From: DASSTJ01 sp035707965
Lineage (GTDB): Bacteria; Actinomycetota; Actinomycetes; Actinomycetales; Angustibacteraceae
Direction: 5' to 3'
Assembly: GCA_035707965.1 (NCBI GenBank)
Contig: DASSTJ010000202.1
Span: 1 to 64,000 of the forward strand
DNA: 64,000 nt
In this document: positions 1 to 8,754 of the stretch, one piece after another
How positions within the stretch are numbered: position 1 is the first letter of the stretch
Layout of the letters: the number at the start of each line of letters is the position of its first letter
Notes under the pieces: model-generated
What the model saw: only the letters and a program-made list of their open reading frames with translations
What the model was told of the DNA's origin: nothing
The model's database searches: none
Translations under genes and position numbers: made by a program

Positions 1-21
1 CCGCCGATGGCGCTCGCCGCG

Positions 22-2409
22 TCAAGCGCTGACGTACTCGGCGAGGTGCTGACCGGTGAGCGTCGACCGGGACGCCACGAGGTCGGCCGGCGTCCCCTCG
101 AACACGACGCGTCCGCCGTCGTGGCCCGCCCCCGGCCCGAGGTCGATGATCCAGTCGGCGTGGGCCATCACGGCCTGGTGGTGCTCGATGACGATGACCG
201 ACGTGCCGGAGTCGACGAGCCGGTCGAGCAGCTCGAGGAGCTGCTGGACGTCGGCCAGGTGCAGCCCGGACGTCGGCTCGTCCAGGACGTAGATCTTGCC
301 CTTCTCACCCAGGTGCGTCGCCAGCTTCAGGCGCTGCCGTTCCCCACCCGACAGCGTGGTCAGCGGCTGACCGAGGGTGACGTACCCCAGGCCGACGTCG
401 TGGAGGCGCTGCAGGATCTTGAGCGCGGCCGGAACCGACGACTCACCGGGACCGAAGAACTCGACGGCCTCGGTGACGGGCATGGCGAGCACGTCGGCGA
501 TGTTCCGCCCACCGAAGGTGTACTCCAGCACGGCGGGCTGGAACCGCCGTCCCTCGCAGTCCTCGCAGACCGTCGCCACCCCGGCCATCATCGCGAGGTC
601 GGTGTAGATGACGCCCGCGCCGTTGCATGTCGGGCAAGCGCCCTCCGAGTTCGCGCTGAACAGCGCCGGCTTGACGCCGTTCGCCTTCGCGTAGGCCTTG
701 CGGATCGGGTCGAGCAGTCCGGTGTACGTCGCCGGGTTGCTGCGCCGGGACCCACGGATCGCTCCTTGGTCGACGACGACGACGCCGTCGCGGCCCTCGA
801 CGGACCCCTGGACGAGTGAGCTCTTACCCGAGCCGGCGACGCCGGTCAGCACCACCAGCGCCCCGAGGGGGATGTCGACGTCCACGTCCTTGAGGTTGTG
901 GGTCGACGCTCCCCTGATCTCCAGCGAACCGGTCGACGTGCGCACCGAGCCCTTGACCCTGACCCGGTCGTCGAGGTGCTGCCCGGTGAGGGTGTCGCTC
1001 TTTCGCAGCCCGTCGACGGTGCCCTCGAACACCACCTCTCCCCCGGCGCTGCCGGCTCCCGGGCCCAGGTCGACGACGTGGTCGGCGATGGCGATGGTTT
1101 CCGGCTTGTGCTCCACGACGAGCACCGTGTTGCCCTTGTCGCGCAGCTGCAGCACGAGCTCGTTCATGCGCTGGATGTCGTGCGGGTGCAGTCCGATGGT
1201 CGGTTCGTCGAACACGTACGTGACATCGGTGAGCGGCGAGCCGAGGTGCCGGATCATCTTCGTCCGCTGCGACTCTCCCCCGGACAGGGTGCCGGACGGA
1301 CGGTCGAGCGACAGATAACCCAGCCCGATTCGCTCGAACGAGTCCAGCAGGTGCTGCAGGCCGGCGAGCAAGGGCGTCACCGAGGCGTCGGAGATGCTCC
1401 GCGCCCACGCCGCGAGGTCGGTGATCTGCATGGCGCAGGCGTCCGCGATGCTCGTGCCGTCGATGGTCGACGTGCGGGCCGGCTCGCTCAGCCGGGTGCC
1501 CTCGCACTCCGGGCAGGTCGTGAAGGTGATCGCCCGGTCGACGAAGGCCCGGATGTGCGGCTGCATCGCCTCGCGGTCCTTGGCGAGCATGGACTTCTGG
1601 ATCTTGGGGATCAGTCCCTCGTAGGTCAGGTTGATTCCCTCGACCTTGATCTTCGTCGGCTCGCGGTAGAGCAGGTCGTGCAGCTCCTTCTTCGTGAACC
1701 TCGCGATGGGCTTGTCCATGTCGAAGAAGCCGCTGCCGCTGAAGATGCGGCCGTACCAGCCGTCCATGCTGAACCCCGGCACGGTGAGCGCGCCCTCGCT
1801 CAGCGACTTGCTGTCGTCGAAGAGCGCCGACAGGTCGAAGTCGGTGACCGAGCCCATGCCCTCGCACCGCGGGCACATCCCGCCGAGGCGGCTGAAGGTG
1901 GCCTTCTCCTTCTTCGTCCTCGCGCCGCGTTCGACGGTGATCGCCCCGCTCGCCGTGACGGACGGCGTGTTGAACGAGTAGGCGCTCGGCGGTCCGATGT
2001 GCGGGTCGCCCAGCCGGCTGAACAGGATCCGCAGCATCGCGTTGGCGTCCGTGACCGTGCCGACGGTCGAGCGTGGGTTGGCGCCCATGCGCTCCTGGTC
2101 GATGATGATCGCCGTGGTGAGCCCCTCGAGGTGGTCGACCTCCGGCCGGGCCAGGGTGGGCATGAAGCCCTGCACGAAGCTGCTGTACGTCTCGTTGATG
2201 AGTCGCTGGGACTCCGCCGCGATCGTGCCGAAGACCAACGAGCTCTTGCCGGAACCCGATACTCCGGTGAACACGGTCAGCCGTCGCTTCGGCAGCTCGA
2301 CGCTGACGTCCTTGAGGTTGTTCTCGCGGGCGCCCTGCACCCGGATGACGTCGTGGCTGTCCGCCGCGGTGGTGCTGGTCGGGCCGGGGTCACTGCGTGT
2401 GGTCGTCAT
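22..2409 (-). CDS. UvrA-like ABC-type ATPase (short UvrA paralogue / drug-resistance type)
   Basis: About 795 aa from the ATG at 2409, which has an AGGACG ribosome site just upstream; an upstream in-frame extension to 2544 would overlap the preceding VOC gene. The protein has two ABC cassettes: Walker A GVSGSGKSS and GVAGSGKSS, signatures LSGGESQRTK and LSGGERQRLK, and zinc-finger pairs CPRCEG, CPECEG, CPTCNG and CEDCEG. Canonical UvrA is about 950 aa; this one is shorter, as in UvrA paralogues linked to resistance to DNA-binding antibiotics (DrrC-like). A role in removing intercalators or lesions is inferred from the family. It is last in a minus-strand set with two VOC proteins and an AraC regulator, which supports a detoxification role. 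It is not the housekeeping UvrA. Confidence 0.9.
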   Translation of the reverse strand: MTTTRSDPGPTSTTAADSHDVIRVQGARENNLKDVSVELPKRRLTVFTGVSGSGKSSLVFGTIAAESQRLINETYSSFVQGFMPTLARPEVDHLEGLTTAIIIDQERMGANPRSTVGTVTDANAMLRILFSRLGDPHIGPPSAYSFNTPSVTASGAITVERGARTKKEKATFSRLGGMCPRCEGMGSVTDFDLSALFDDSKSLSEGALTVPGFSMDGWYGRIFSGSGFFDMDKPIARFTKKELHDLLYREPTKIKVEGINLTYEGLIPKIQKSMLAKDREAMQPHIRAFVDRAITFTTCPECEGTRLSEPARTSTIDGTSIADACAMQITDLAAWARSISDASVTPLLAGLQHLLDSFERIGLGYLSLDRPSGTLSGGESQRTKMIRHLGSPLTDVTYVFDEPTIGLHPHDIQRMNELVLQLRDKGNTVLVVEHKPETIAIADHVVDLGPGAGSAGGEVVFEGTVDGLRKSDTLTGQHLDDRVRVKGSVRTSTGSLEIRGASTHNLKDVDVDIPLGALVVLTGVAGSGKSSLVQGSVEGRDGVVVVDQGAIRGSRRSNPATYTGLLDPIRKAYAKANGVKPALFSANSEGACPTCNGAGVIYTDLAMMAGVATVCEDCEGRRFQPAVLEYTFGGRNIADVLAMPVTEAVEFFGPGESSVPAALKILQRLHDVGLGYVTLGQPLTTLSGGERQRLKLATHLGEKGKIYVLDEPTSGLHLADVQQLLELLDRLVDSGTSVIVIEHHQAVMAHADWIIDLGPGAGHDGGRVVFEGTPADLVASRSTLTGQHLAEYVSA

Positions 2410-2474
2410 CGTCGTCCTGTCGTGGTGGGTCGGGCGGCCACAGCAACCTGTCGAGGGCAGTGATGACCGTCGCG

Positions 2475-2888
2475 CTAACGCACCTCGTTGATCCGCACGA
2501 GGTTGCCGGTCGGGTCGCGGAAGGCGCAGTCTCGCTCGCCCCACGGTTGTTCGGTCGGCTCTTGCAGGACGTCAGCCCCGCTGTCGACGAGACGCTTGAA
2601 CAAGTTGTCGAGCTCGTCGGTCGCGAGCGTGACGGCGCTGCCGTAGCTCCCTTTGGCGAGCAGCTCCAGGATGGTGCTCCGCTCCTCGTCGGTGATGCCT
2701 GGGTCCATGGCCGGCGGGTGCAGGACGATCGAGGTGCCCGGCTGGTTCGGCGGGCCAACCGTGAGCCACCGCATGCCCTCGTAGCCGACGTCCTTGCGCA
2801 GCTCGAACCCGAGGGTGTCGCGGTAGAAGGCCAGTGCGGCGTCGGCGTCGGTGTGCGGCAGGAACGCGTACTGAATGGTGATGTCCAT
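2475..2888 (-). CDS. VOC (glyoxalase/bleomycin-resistance-like) protein
   Basis: 137 aa from the ATG at 2888 (protein begins MDITIQYAFL). The fold signature of one VOC module pair is visible: an N-terminal segment with HTDADAALAFYRDTLGFE and a C-terminal CAFRDPTGNLVRI with the usual metal-ligand-type glutamate/aspartate region. VOC proteins act as metal-dependent isomerases, dioxygenases or drug-sequestering proteins in the cytoplasm; the substrate cannot be read from sequence. The start lies 5 bp downstream of the end of the AraC-type regulator and the gene is followed by the UvrA-like ATPase, so the three are probably one transcript. Confidence 0.85.
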   Translation of the reverse strand: MDITIQYAFLPHTDADAALAFYRDTLGFELRKDVGYEGMRWLTVGPPNQPGTSIVLHPPAMDPGITDEERSTILELLAKGSYGSAVTLATDELDNLFKRLVDSGADVLQEPTEQPWGERDCAFRDPTGNLVRINEVR

Positions 2889-2893
2889 GGAGA

Positions 2894-3340
2894 TCACGCT
2901 AGTGAGGACGTGGGCCGTGGTGCTTCTCGATTCCTGATCGGTCTGCTGATCTGCTTGGCGTGGCACGACGGGATCCCCTCGGTGGCGCGGTCGGACCGCT
3001 GGCGGTACACGCTGGGCGGTACGCCGACCAGCTCGCTGAACCGCGTGCTGAACGTGCCGAGTGAGGAGCAGCCCACCGCGAAGCAGACCTCGGTCACACT
3101 CAGGTCCCCGCGGTCGAGCAGCGCCTTGGCCCGCTCGATCCGCCTCGTCATCAGATAGCTGTACGGCGACTCGCCGTACACCCGCTTGAACTCGCGACTG
3201 AGATGGCCGGCCGACATGTGCACGCCGCGCGCGAGCGCCTCGACGTCCAGCGGCTGCACGTAGTCCCGGTCGATGCGGTCCCGCACCCGGCGGAGCCGTC
3301 CGAGGTCGCTCAGTCGAGCGGACGTCGAGCTGCTGGCCAC
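2894..3340 (-). CDS. AraC-family transcriptional regulator
   Basis: 148 aa from a GTG at 3340. This start is chosen because longer versions run into the upstream VOC gene that ends at 3370. The protein is almost entirely an AraC DNA-binding domain: first helix-turn-helix around LARGVHMSAGHLSREFKRVYG, second around VTEVCFAVGCSSLGTFSTRF followed by the family-typical GVPPSVYRQ. No separate ligand-binding domain is present, so it is a short AraC protein of the type often found beside VOC genes. It probably controls the flanking VOC genes and the UvrA-like ATPase. No clear Shine-Dalgarno sequence precedes the GTG, so the exact start is uncertain. Confidence 0.82.
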   Translation of the reverse strand: MASSSTSARLSDLGRLRRVRDRIDRDYVQPLDVEALARGVHMSAGHLSREFKRVYGESPYSYLMTRRIERAKALLDRGDLSVTEVCFAVGCSSLGTFSTRFSELVGVPPSVYRQRSDRATEGIPSCHAKQISRPIRNREAPRPTSSLA

Positions 3341-3369
3341 GCGTCGATCGTGCCACAGCCGCGGCCGGA

Positions 3370-3777
3370 TCAGCGGCGGTCGGTCGGCGAAAGGTCTTGC
3401 ACGAGCTGGACCGGGTTCCCATCGGGGTCGGCGATCCACGCGATGAGCAGCCGGTCGAGCCACCTCGAGGGGGGTCGCAACCCGACGCTCCCTTCTGCGA
3501 CCAGCTGCTCGTACGCCGAGGTGACGTCGTCCGTCCAGAGCACCACGGCCGCGCGCTGTCCGGTCGTCACCGGCTGGAGTCCGTGGTCGTGCCTGGTCGA
3601 CCGACCCGATGCGATGCCGATGCGGTAACCGTCCAGCTCGAGGTCGACGTGGATCGCGTCGCCCTCGGACGGCGTCCGGAACACCTCCCCGAAGCCGATC
3701 CGGGAGTAGAAGGCAGCGGTGGCCGGCAGGTCGTCGCTGAAGAGGACGACCTGAGGGCTACGGAAAGGCGGAAGCAC
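3370..3777 (-). CDS. VOC-family protein
   Basis: 135 aa starting at GTG 3777 (MLPPFRSPQVVLFSDDLP). The sequence shows the VOC pattern: DDLPATAAFYSRIGF in the first beta-alpha unit and IADPDGNPVQLVQD at the C-terminus. The function within the glyoxalase/bleomycin-resistance/dioxygenase superfamily is not determined. It is the first gene of the minus-strand set that continues with the AraC regulator (29 bp later), a second VOC protein and the UvrA-like ATPase. It is divergent from the pirin gene; 144 bp separate the two starts. Confidence 0.82.
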   Translation of the reverse strand: MLPPFRSPQVVLFSDDLPATAAFYSRIGFGEVFRTPSEGDAIHVDLELDGYRIGIASGRSTRHDHGLQPVTTGQRAAVVLWTDDVTSAYEQLVAEGSVGLRPPSRWLDRLLIAWIADPDGNPVQLVQDLSPTDRR

Positions 3778-3858
3778 GAGATCACTGTGCCCGATCTACC
3801 GCCCGCGGGGAACGGTCAGCGGCCAGGCCCGCGCGGCTACCCATCGGGAAGAAAGTCC

Positions 3859-3901
3859 GTGACATCCGCGTTGGCCGGTGTGATAGTTGAAAGCGCAACT
3901 A
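3859..3901 (+). promoter_or_regulatory. Probable promoter with MarR/HxlR-like operator for the pirin gene
   Basis: GTGACA (3859-3864) and GATAGT (3882-3887), separated by 17 bp, resemble a -35/-10 pair. Overlapping the -10 is a perfect inverted repeat, TAGTTG-AAAGCG-CAACTA (3884-3901). This arm sequence and spacing resemble operators of MarR/HxlR-type repressors, known from family comparison. No such regulator is encoded nearby. The pirin start codon is at 3922. Confidence 0.5.
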
Positions 3902-3921
3902 CAAGCCAGCCGGAGGCTGCC

Positions 3922-4902
3922 GTGCCCGCGATCACCGTTCCCGACCTCACCGTGCTGCCGCGTGTGTCGGCAGCGCCGACCAGCGCCGAGCGCCCGGTGC
4001 GGAGCGTGACGAGCGCTCCGAGCGGCTTCGAGGGCGAGGGTTTTCCCGTGCGCCGGGCCTTCGCCGGAGTCGACCTCACCGACCTCGACCCGTTCGTCCA
4101 CATGGACCAGATGGGCGAGGTGGAGTACGCGCCGGGTGAGCCCAAGGGCACACCGTGGCACCCGCACCGAGGGTTCGAGACCGTCACCTACATCATGGAC
4201 GGGATCTTCGACCACCAGGACTCCAACGGCGGTGGCGGCACGATCACTGACGGCGACACCCAGTGGATGACAGCCGGATCCGGGTTGCTCCACATCGAGG
4301 CGCCGCCGGAGCACCTCGTCGTCAGCGGCGGCCTGTTCCATGGCATCCAGCTCTGGGTGAACCTGCCCCGGGCCGACAAGTGGGCTCCCCCCGCCTACCA
4401 GGACCTGCGGGGTCGTGACGTCGCGCTGCTCACGAACGCCGACGGCGGGGCGTTGCTGCGCGTCATCGCCGGGGACGTCGACGGCCACTCCGGACCGGGT
4501 TCGACGCACACGCCGATCACCATGGTCCACGCCAGCGTGGCACCGGGCGCGAGCATGACCGTGCCGTGGCGCAAGGACTTCAACGCCCTCGTCTACGTGC
4601 TGGCCGGAAACGGCGCAGTCGGCAGCGAGCGACGTCTGGTGCGCAAGGGGCAGCTCGTCGTCCTCGGCGCCGGCGACCACATCCGCGTGGACTCGTCGAC
4701 CACCCAGCCCTCGGCAGAGCCGGAGCTGGAGGTGCTGCTGCTCGGCGGCCGGCCCATCCGTGAGCCCGTCGCCTGGGCCGGACCCTTCGTCATGAACACG
4801 AAGGCTGAGGTGCTGCAGGCGTTCCAGGACTTCCAGGCCGGTCGGCTGGGCACGATCCCGGCCGTCCACGGAGCGCCCACCACGCTCACCGAGAGCAGCT
4901 GA
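3922..4902 (+). CDS. Pirin family protein
   Basis: 326 aa from GTG 3922, preceded by GGAGG (3911-3915) at good spacing; the open frame extends further upstream but without a ribosome site. The N-terminal cupin carries the pirin metal-site pattern HPHRGFETVTYIMDG together with LLHIEAPP, and the C-terminal half is the second pirin cupin. Pirins are iron-dependent cupins reported as quercetinase-like enzymes or redox sensors; the physiological substrate here is unknown. The inverted repeat TAGTTG-N6-CAACTA overlapping its promoter suggests repression by a MarR/HxlR-like regulator. It is followed by a strong hairpin at 4954-4989. Confidence 0.92.
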   Translation: MPAITVPDLTVLPRVSAAPTSAERPVRSVTSAPSGFEGEGFPVRRAFAGVDLTDLDPFVHMDQMGEVEYAPGEPKGTPWHPHRGFETVTYIMDGIFDHQDSNGGGGTITDGDTQWMTAGSGLLHIEAPPEHLVVSGGLFHGIQLWVNLPRADKWAPPAYQDLRGRDVALLTNADGGALLRVIAGDVDGHSGPGSTHTPITMVHASVAPGASMTVPWRKDFNALVYVLAGNGAVGSERRLVRKGQLVVLGAGDHIRVDSSTTQPSAEPELEVLLLGGRPIREPVAWAGPFVMNTKAEVLQAFQDFQAGRLGTIPAVHGAPTTLTESS

Positions 4903-4953
4903 TCGGCTGGAGCGACTCGTTGGGCAGACACGAGACGTTCCTCCGCGTTACCG

Positions 4954-4989
4954 TCGAGGCCCGCCGCTGACCACCGCGGCGGGCCTCGA
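4954..4989 (+). terminator. Hairpin terminator after the pirin gene
   Basis: Perfect 14-bp inverted repeat (TCGAGGCCCGCCGC at 4954-4967 and its complement at 4976-4989) with an 8-nt loop. No T-tract follows, which is common for actinobacterial hairpin terminators. It lies between the pirin stop and the next gene on the same strand. Confidence 0.75.
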
Positions 4990-5005
4990 CCACGTGGGAC
5001 CACGG

Positions 5006-6439
5006 ATGAGACGGCAGCACAGCCTCCGCGCGCCATCGACTGGTGCTTCGAGGGCGCTCGCCTGCCTGGTCGTCGCCGGCTCCCTGCTCCTGCCTGCGTC
5101 CCCCGCGCACGCGGGCACCACGAGCGACCCGACGGTCTCCCCCACCGCCACGCAGACCGCAGGCGCGGCCCCGACGACCTCGACCGCGAGCCCGCCCACG
5201 ACGACACCCGCGTCCCCGGACGGCACCGCGACCACGGCCCGGCCCACCACCCCGACGACTCCGCCACCCTCGTCACCGGCGCCACCCCCGCCGGGCGACG
5301 GCGAGAACGCGCTGACGCCCGAGCAGGTCGCCGCGCAGGTGGCCCAGGCCAAGCAGCTGCGTGGGGCCCTCAGCGAGTCCGACGCGAAGCTGGCCGCTCT
5401 CGGTCAGGACCTCGCGGAGGCGGCCATCAAGGCCGCCGCGGCACTCGAGCGCATGCGCACCGCACAGCGCACCCGGCAGTCGGCCACGGACGACCTGCAC
5501 GCCTCCGTGCGCCAGCTCGCGACGCTGCAGGCCCAGGCTGCCCAGAGCGAGGAGGACATGGGCCGGTGGGCCCGCGACGCCTACGTCGCCGGGGGCTCGA
5601 TCGCCTCGTACCAGGGGTGGATCACCGTGCTGCAGGGTGACGCGGTGGGTGACACGAGCCACGACCTGGCGGTGCTGGAGCACCTCGGTGTACTCAACGG
5701 GCAGGAGCTCGAGCGCATCCTCGGCGCGACGGCGCGGCAGCGAGCGGTCGCCGACCGCGCCGCGTCGGCCGCTCGGACGGCCGTGAAGGCCGCCGACGAG
5801 GCCACGGCCGCCAAGAAGGAGGCCGACGCGCTCCTGCAGGAGCAGCGCGCGGTGCTCGTGCAGGTGCAGGTGGAGCAGCTGAAGACGGTTGGCTCCGCCG
5901 AGGCGGCACGAGCCGAGCTCGCGCGCAGCAAGGACGCGGACGTGCTCGCCGCCGCCGCCGAGCTGAGCGCAGCGCTCCGCAGCACGCGCTCCGGGACGCC
6001 GGTGCCGATCGACCCCTCGCAGTGCACGAGCCTGAGCACCGCCGGCTACGCCAACGGCGAGATCCCCGCGGCGACGCTGTGCCCGCTCTGGGGGGCGCCC
6101 GGCCAGATGCTCCGCGGCGACGCCGCCCGGGCGTTCACGGCGCTGTCGAAGGAGTACGCCACGGTGTTCGGGCGGCCGATCTGCGTGACCGACTCCTACC
6201 GCTCCCGCGGCCAGCAGGTCATCCTCTACGCCACCAAGCCCGACCTGGCCGCGCGGCCCGGCACCAGCAACCACGGCTGGGGGACGGCCACCGACCTGTG
6301 CGGCGGCGTCGAGTCCTTCGGCACGGCCGAGCACGCGTGGCTCCTTTCCCATGCGCCGCTGTACGGCTGGTTCCACCCGTCGTGGGCGGAGCCGACGGGC
6401 TCCCGACCGGAGCCGTGGCACTGGGAGTACGCCGGCTAG
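5006..6439 (+). CDS. Secreted VanY-type (M15) D,D-carboxypeptidase-like protein with coiled coil
   Basis: 477 aa from ATG 5006; GTG 4994 is an in-frame alternative. Residues 1 to about 37 are a Sec signal peptide (basic start, then LACLVVAGSLLLP, cleavage after SPAHA). A Thr/Pro-rich linker follows (about 38-95), then a long alanine/glutamate/arginine-rich coiled coil (about 105-330), and a C-terminal peptidase M15/VanY domain. The zinc motif SNHGWGTATDL (SxHxxGxAxDL) and the C-terminal EPWHWE with catalytic Glu and His ligand are intact. It probably trims or binds peptidoglycan at the cell surface. The coiled coil resembles NlpC/P60-type cell-wall hydrolases in design. It stands alone, with hairpin 4954-4989 upstream and gdpD-like gene starting 12 bp downstream. 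Confidence 0.88.
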   Translation: MRRQHSLRAPSTGASRALACLVVAGSLLLPASPAHAGTTSDPTVSPTATQTAGAAPTTSTASPPTTTPASPDGTATTARPTTPTTPPPSSPAPPPPGDGENALTPEQVAAQVAQAKQLRGALSESDAKLAALGQDLAEAAIKAAAALERMRTAQRTRQSATDDLHASVRQLATLQAQAAQSEEDMGRWARDAYVAGGSIASYQGWITVLQGDAVGDTSHDLAVLEHLGVLNGQELERILGATARQRAVADRAASAARTAVKAADEATAAKKEADALLQEQRAVLVQVQVEQLKTVGSAEAARAELARSKDADVLAAAAELSAALRSTRSGTPVPIDPSQCTSLSTAGYANGEIPAATLCPLWGAPGQMLRGDAARAFTALSKEYATVFGRPICVTDSYRSRGQQVILYATKPDLAARPGTSNHGWGTATDLCGGVESFGTAEHAWLLSHAPLYGWFHPSWAEPTGSRPEPWHWEYAG

Positions 6440-6445
6440 TACGGT
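6440..6445 (+). promoter_or_regulatory. -10 element of leaderless glycerophosphodiesterase gene
   Basis: TACGGT lies 6 nt before GTG 6452, with no Shine-Dalgarno sequence between them. This spacing places transcription initiation at or beside the start codon. Confidence 0.45.
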
Positions 6446-6451
6446 CCGCAG

Positions 6452-7240
6452 GTGCTTCCCGCGACCCACCCGTACCTCGACGTGCCGAGACCGATCGGCA
6501 TGGCGCACCGTGGCTTCTCCACCGACGGCCTGGAGAACACCATGGTGGCGTTCGAAGCCGCGGTGGCCCTGGGGATGACCCACGTGGAGACCGACGTGCA
6601 CGCCACGCGGGACGACGTCCTCGTGGCCTTCCACGACCTCGACCTCGACCGCGTCACGGACGGGACCGGCGGCATCGCCGAGGCGAGCTGGGCCGACCTG
6701 CGCGGCGTTCGCGTGGGAGGCCGCGAGCCGATCCCGCTGCTCGAGGACCTGCTGGGCACCTGGCCAGACCTGCGGGTCAACATCGACGTCAAGGACTGGC
6801 CGGCCGTCACCCCGCTGGTTGACGTCCTGCGGCGAACGGGCGCGGTCGACCGGGTGTGCGTCGCGTCCTTCGACGACCGTCGCTCGGCTGCGGTCCGGCG
6901 GGCCGTGGGGCCACGGCTGGCCACGTCGCCAGGACGTCGGGGCGTCGCCCGGTGGCGCCTGTGGTCCTTCGCTCCTCCCCCGCTCGACCGTGCCGCAGGA
7001 CCGTCGTTCCGCCCGAGTGACGTGGCGCTCCAGGTGCCGGTGTCGGCCGGGCCGCTCAGTGTCGTGACGCGGCGCAGCCTGCGCGCCGCCCACCGGGCCG
7101 GCCGGCAGGTGCACGTCTGGACGGTCAACGAGCAGACCGAGATGGAGCGGCTCCTCGACCTCGGCGTCGACGCGCTGATCAGTGACCGAGCCGACACGTT
7201 GGCCCGAGTGCTCTCGCGACGCCGTTCCCAGACGGCATGA
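6452..7240 (+). CDS. Glycerophosphodiester phosphodiesterase family protein
   Basis: 262 aa from GTG 6452, 6 nt after a TACGGT -10 element, so probably leaderless. It is a TIM-barrel GDPD: the catalytic HRG (AHRGFSTDGLEN) near residue 18, metal ligands in HVETDVHATRDD, and the second catalytic histidine in VAFHDLDLDRVTDGTG are all present; the C-terminal VHVWTVNEQTEM is typical. The family hydrolyses glycerophosphodiesters to glycerol-3-phosphate and an alcohol. No signal peptide, so cytoplasmic. It precedes an UMF1 transporter by 98 bp on the same strand, and could supply or process substrates linked to it, though this is speculative. Confidence 0.9.
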   Translation: MLPATHPYLDVPRPIGMAHRGFSTDGLENTMVAFEAAVALGMTHVETDVHATRDDVLVAFHDLDLDRVTDGTGGIAEASWADLRGVRVGGREPIPLLEDLLGTWPDLRVNIDVKDWPAVTPLVDVLRRTGAVDRVCVASFDDRRSAAVRRAVGPRLATSPGRRGVARWRLWSFAPPPLDRAAGPSFRPSDVALQVPVSAGPLSVVTRRSLRAAHRAGRQVHVWTVNEQTEMERLLDLGVDALISDRADTLARVLSRRRSQTA

Positions 7241-7338
7241 TGCCCACCAGAGCCGCCCCTGGCCCCTAGGGGACAGCGGGCCGACGTCCCGACACGCCAA
7301 CGACGAGCGACACCCAGGAGCCCGCAGGTGACTTCCCG

Positions 7339-8715
7339 ATGACCGGAACGGTGCGGCTCAGCGACCCTCCACGGGTGCGACGACGGGAGCAGCGGGCCTG
7401 GTACTTCTATGACTGGGCGAACTCGGCCTACGTCACGACGACGCTCACGGTGCTCTTCGCCCCCTACCTGATCTCCGTCGCCGAGAGGGCCGCGTGCCCG
7501 GGGCTGGCCGACGGGGCGTCGTGCCACACGAACATCGACGTGCTCGGCATCCCGGTCAGCCCCGGCTCGCTGCCCGGCTACGTGACCACGGCGACCACGC
7601 TGCTCTCCGCGCTGGTCCTGCCCGTCGTCGGTGCCTTCGCCGACCGTTCCGCGCACCAGCGCAGCCTGCTCGCGGGCTTCGCCTGGGTCGGCGCCCTCGC
7701 GGCCACCGCCATGTACCTCGTCGCGGGGAGCGACTGGCAGCTCGGGGTCGCGCTGCTGTTCGTCGCGAACCTCTGCCTCGGCTCGTCCTTGGTCGTGTAC
7801 GACGCGATCCTCTGTCAGATCGCCACCCCGGACGAGCGCGACGCGGTGTCGAGTCGTGGCTGGGCGCTCGGCTACCTGGGCGGTTTCCTGCTGCTTGCGG
7901 TGAACCTCGTGCTCGTGCAGGCGCATGACACGTTCGGCCTCGACAAGGGCGAGGCGGTACGGGTCAGCCTCGCCTCAGCGGGGCTCTGGTGGGGCATCTT
8001 CACGATCATCCCCTTCCTCGGCCTGCGCGACCGGCCGCCGGTCAATGTCACCCCGGCGCAGGGCAACATCATCGCCTCCTCGTTCGGACAGCTCGCCAGC
8101 ACCTTCCGTCACCTGCGTGGCTACCGGAACACGATGCTCTTCCTGCTGGCGTACCTGTTCTTCAACGACGGCATCCAGACCGTGATCGTCTCGGCCAGCA
8201 CTTACGGCTCGAAGCAGCTGCACCTGGGTGAGAGCCAGCTCATCGCCACGATCCTCACCGTCCAGCTCGTGGCGTTCGGCGGGGCGCTGCTCTTCGGCCG
8301 GCTCGCGGCGTCCTTCGGCTCCCACCGGGTCGTCCTGTCGAGCCTGGGCGTCTGGACGGGGGTCGTCGTCGTGGCGTTCTTCCTCCCCGAGCGCCGCTTC
8401 GGGTACTTCGTGGCGCTCGCGGTGTTGATCGGGATCGTGCTGGGAGGCAGCCAGGCGCTCTCCCGGTCGATGTTCAGCCAGCTCATCCCCCTGGGGCGCG
8501 AGGCGGAGTACTTCAGCCTGTACCAGGCTTGCGAGCGCGGCACGAGCTGGCTGGGAACGTTGATCTTCAGCCTGGTCTACCAGCTGACCGGCACCTACCG
8601 CTGGTCGATCATCGCGCTCGTCGTGTTCTTCGTCGTCGGAGCGCTGCTGCTGCGGCAGGTGAACATGCGCGAGGGCATCCGGGCCGCAGGCAACCAGGTG
8701 CCGGCGGTCGTCTGA
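7339..8715 (+). CDS. MFS transporter, UMF1 (Atg22-like) family
   Basis: 458 aa from ATG 7339, with AGGTGA upstream. The N-terminus WYFYDWANSAYVTTTLTVLF is characteristic of the UMF1 (unknown major facilitator 1) family, related to yeast vacuolar effluxer Atg22. About 12 hydrophobic segments span the protein. A cysteine-containing periplasmic loop lies between the first two (AACPGLADGASCH). Substrates of bacterial UMF1 proteins are not established; amino-acid efflux is known for the yeast relative. It is followed by the promoter of rbpA. Confidence 0.88.
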   Translation: MTGTVRLSDPPRVRRREQRAWYFYDWANSAYVTTTLTVLFAPYLISVAERAACPGLADGASCHTNIDVLGIPVSPGSLPGYVTTATTLLSALVLPVVGAFADRSAHQRSLLAGFAWVGALAATAMYLVAGSDWQLGVALLFVANLCLGSSLVVYDAILCQIATPDERDAVSSRGWALGYLGGFLLLAVNLVLVQAHDTFGLDKGEAVRVSLASAGLWWGIFTIIPFLGLRDRPPVNVTPAQGNIIASSFGQLASTFRHLRGYRNTMLFLLAYLFFNDGIQTVIVSASTYGSKQLHLGESQLIATILTVQLVAFGGALLFGRLAASFGSHRVVLSSLGVWTGVVVVAFFLPERRFGYFVALAVLIGIVLGGSQALSRSMFSQLIPLGREAEYFSLYQACERGTSWLGTLIFSLVYQLTGTYRWSIIALVVFFVVGALLLRQVNMREGIRAAGNQVPAVV

Positions 8716-8754
8716 CGCGGGTGACGCTCTTCACGCCATCTCCACACGAGTGAC

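Noticed and set aside
898..2463. Long plus-strand frame over the UvrA-like gene
   Set aside because: Antisense shadow with Arg/Val/Asp-rich composition and no recognisable motif.
7261..7272. CCCCTAGGGG palindrome after the GDPD gene
   Set aside because: No loop or extended stem; too short to support a terminator or operator call.
5273..7300. 675-codon minus-strand frame over the VanY and GDPD genes
   Set aside because: Spans two well-supported plus-strand genes; shadow frame.
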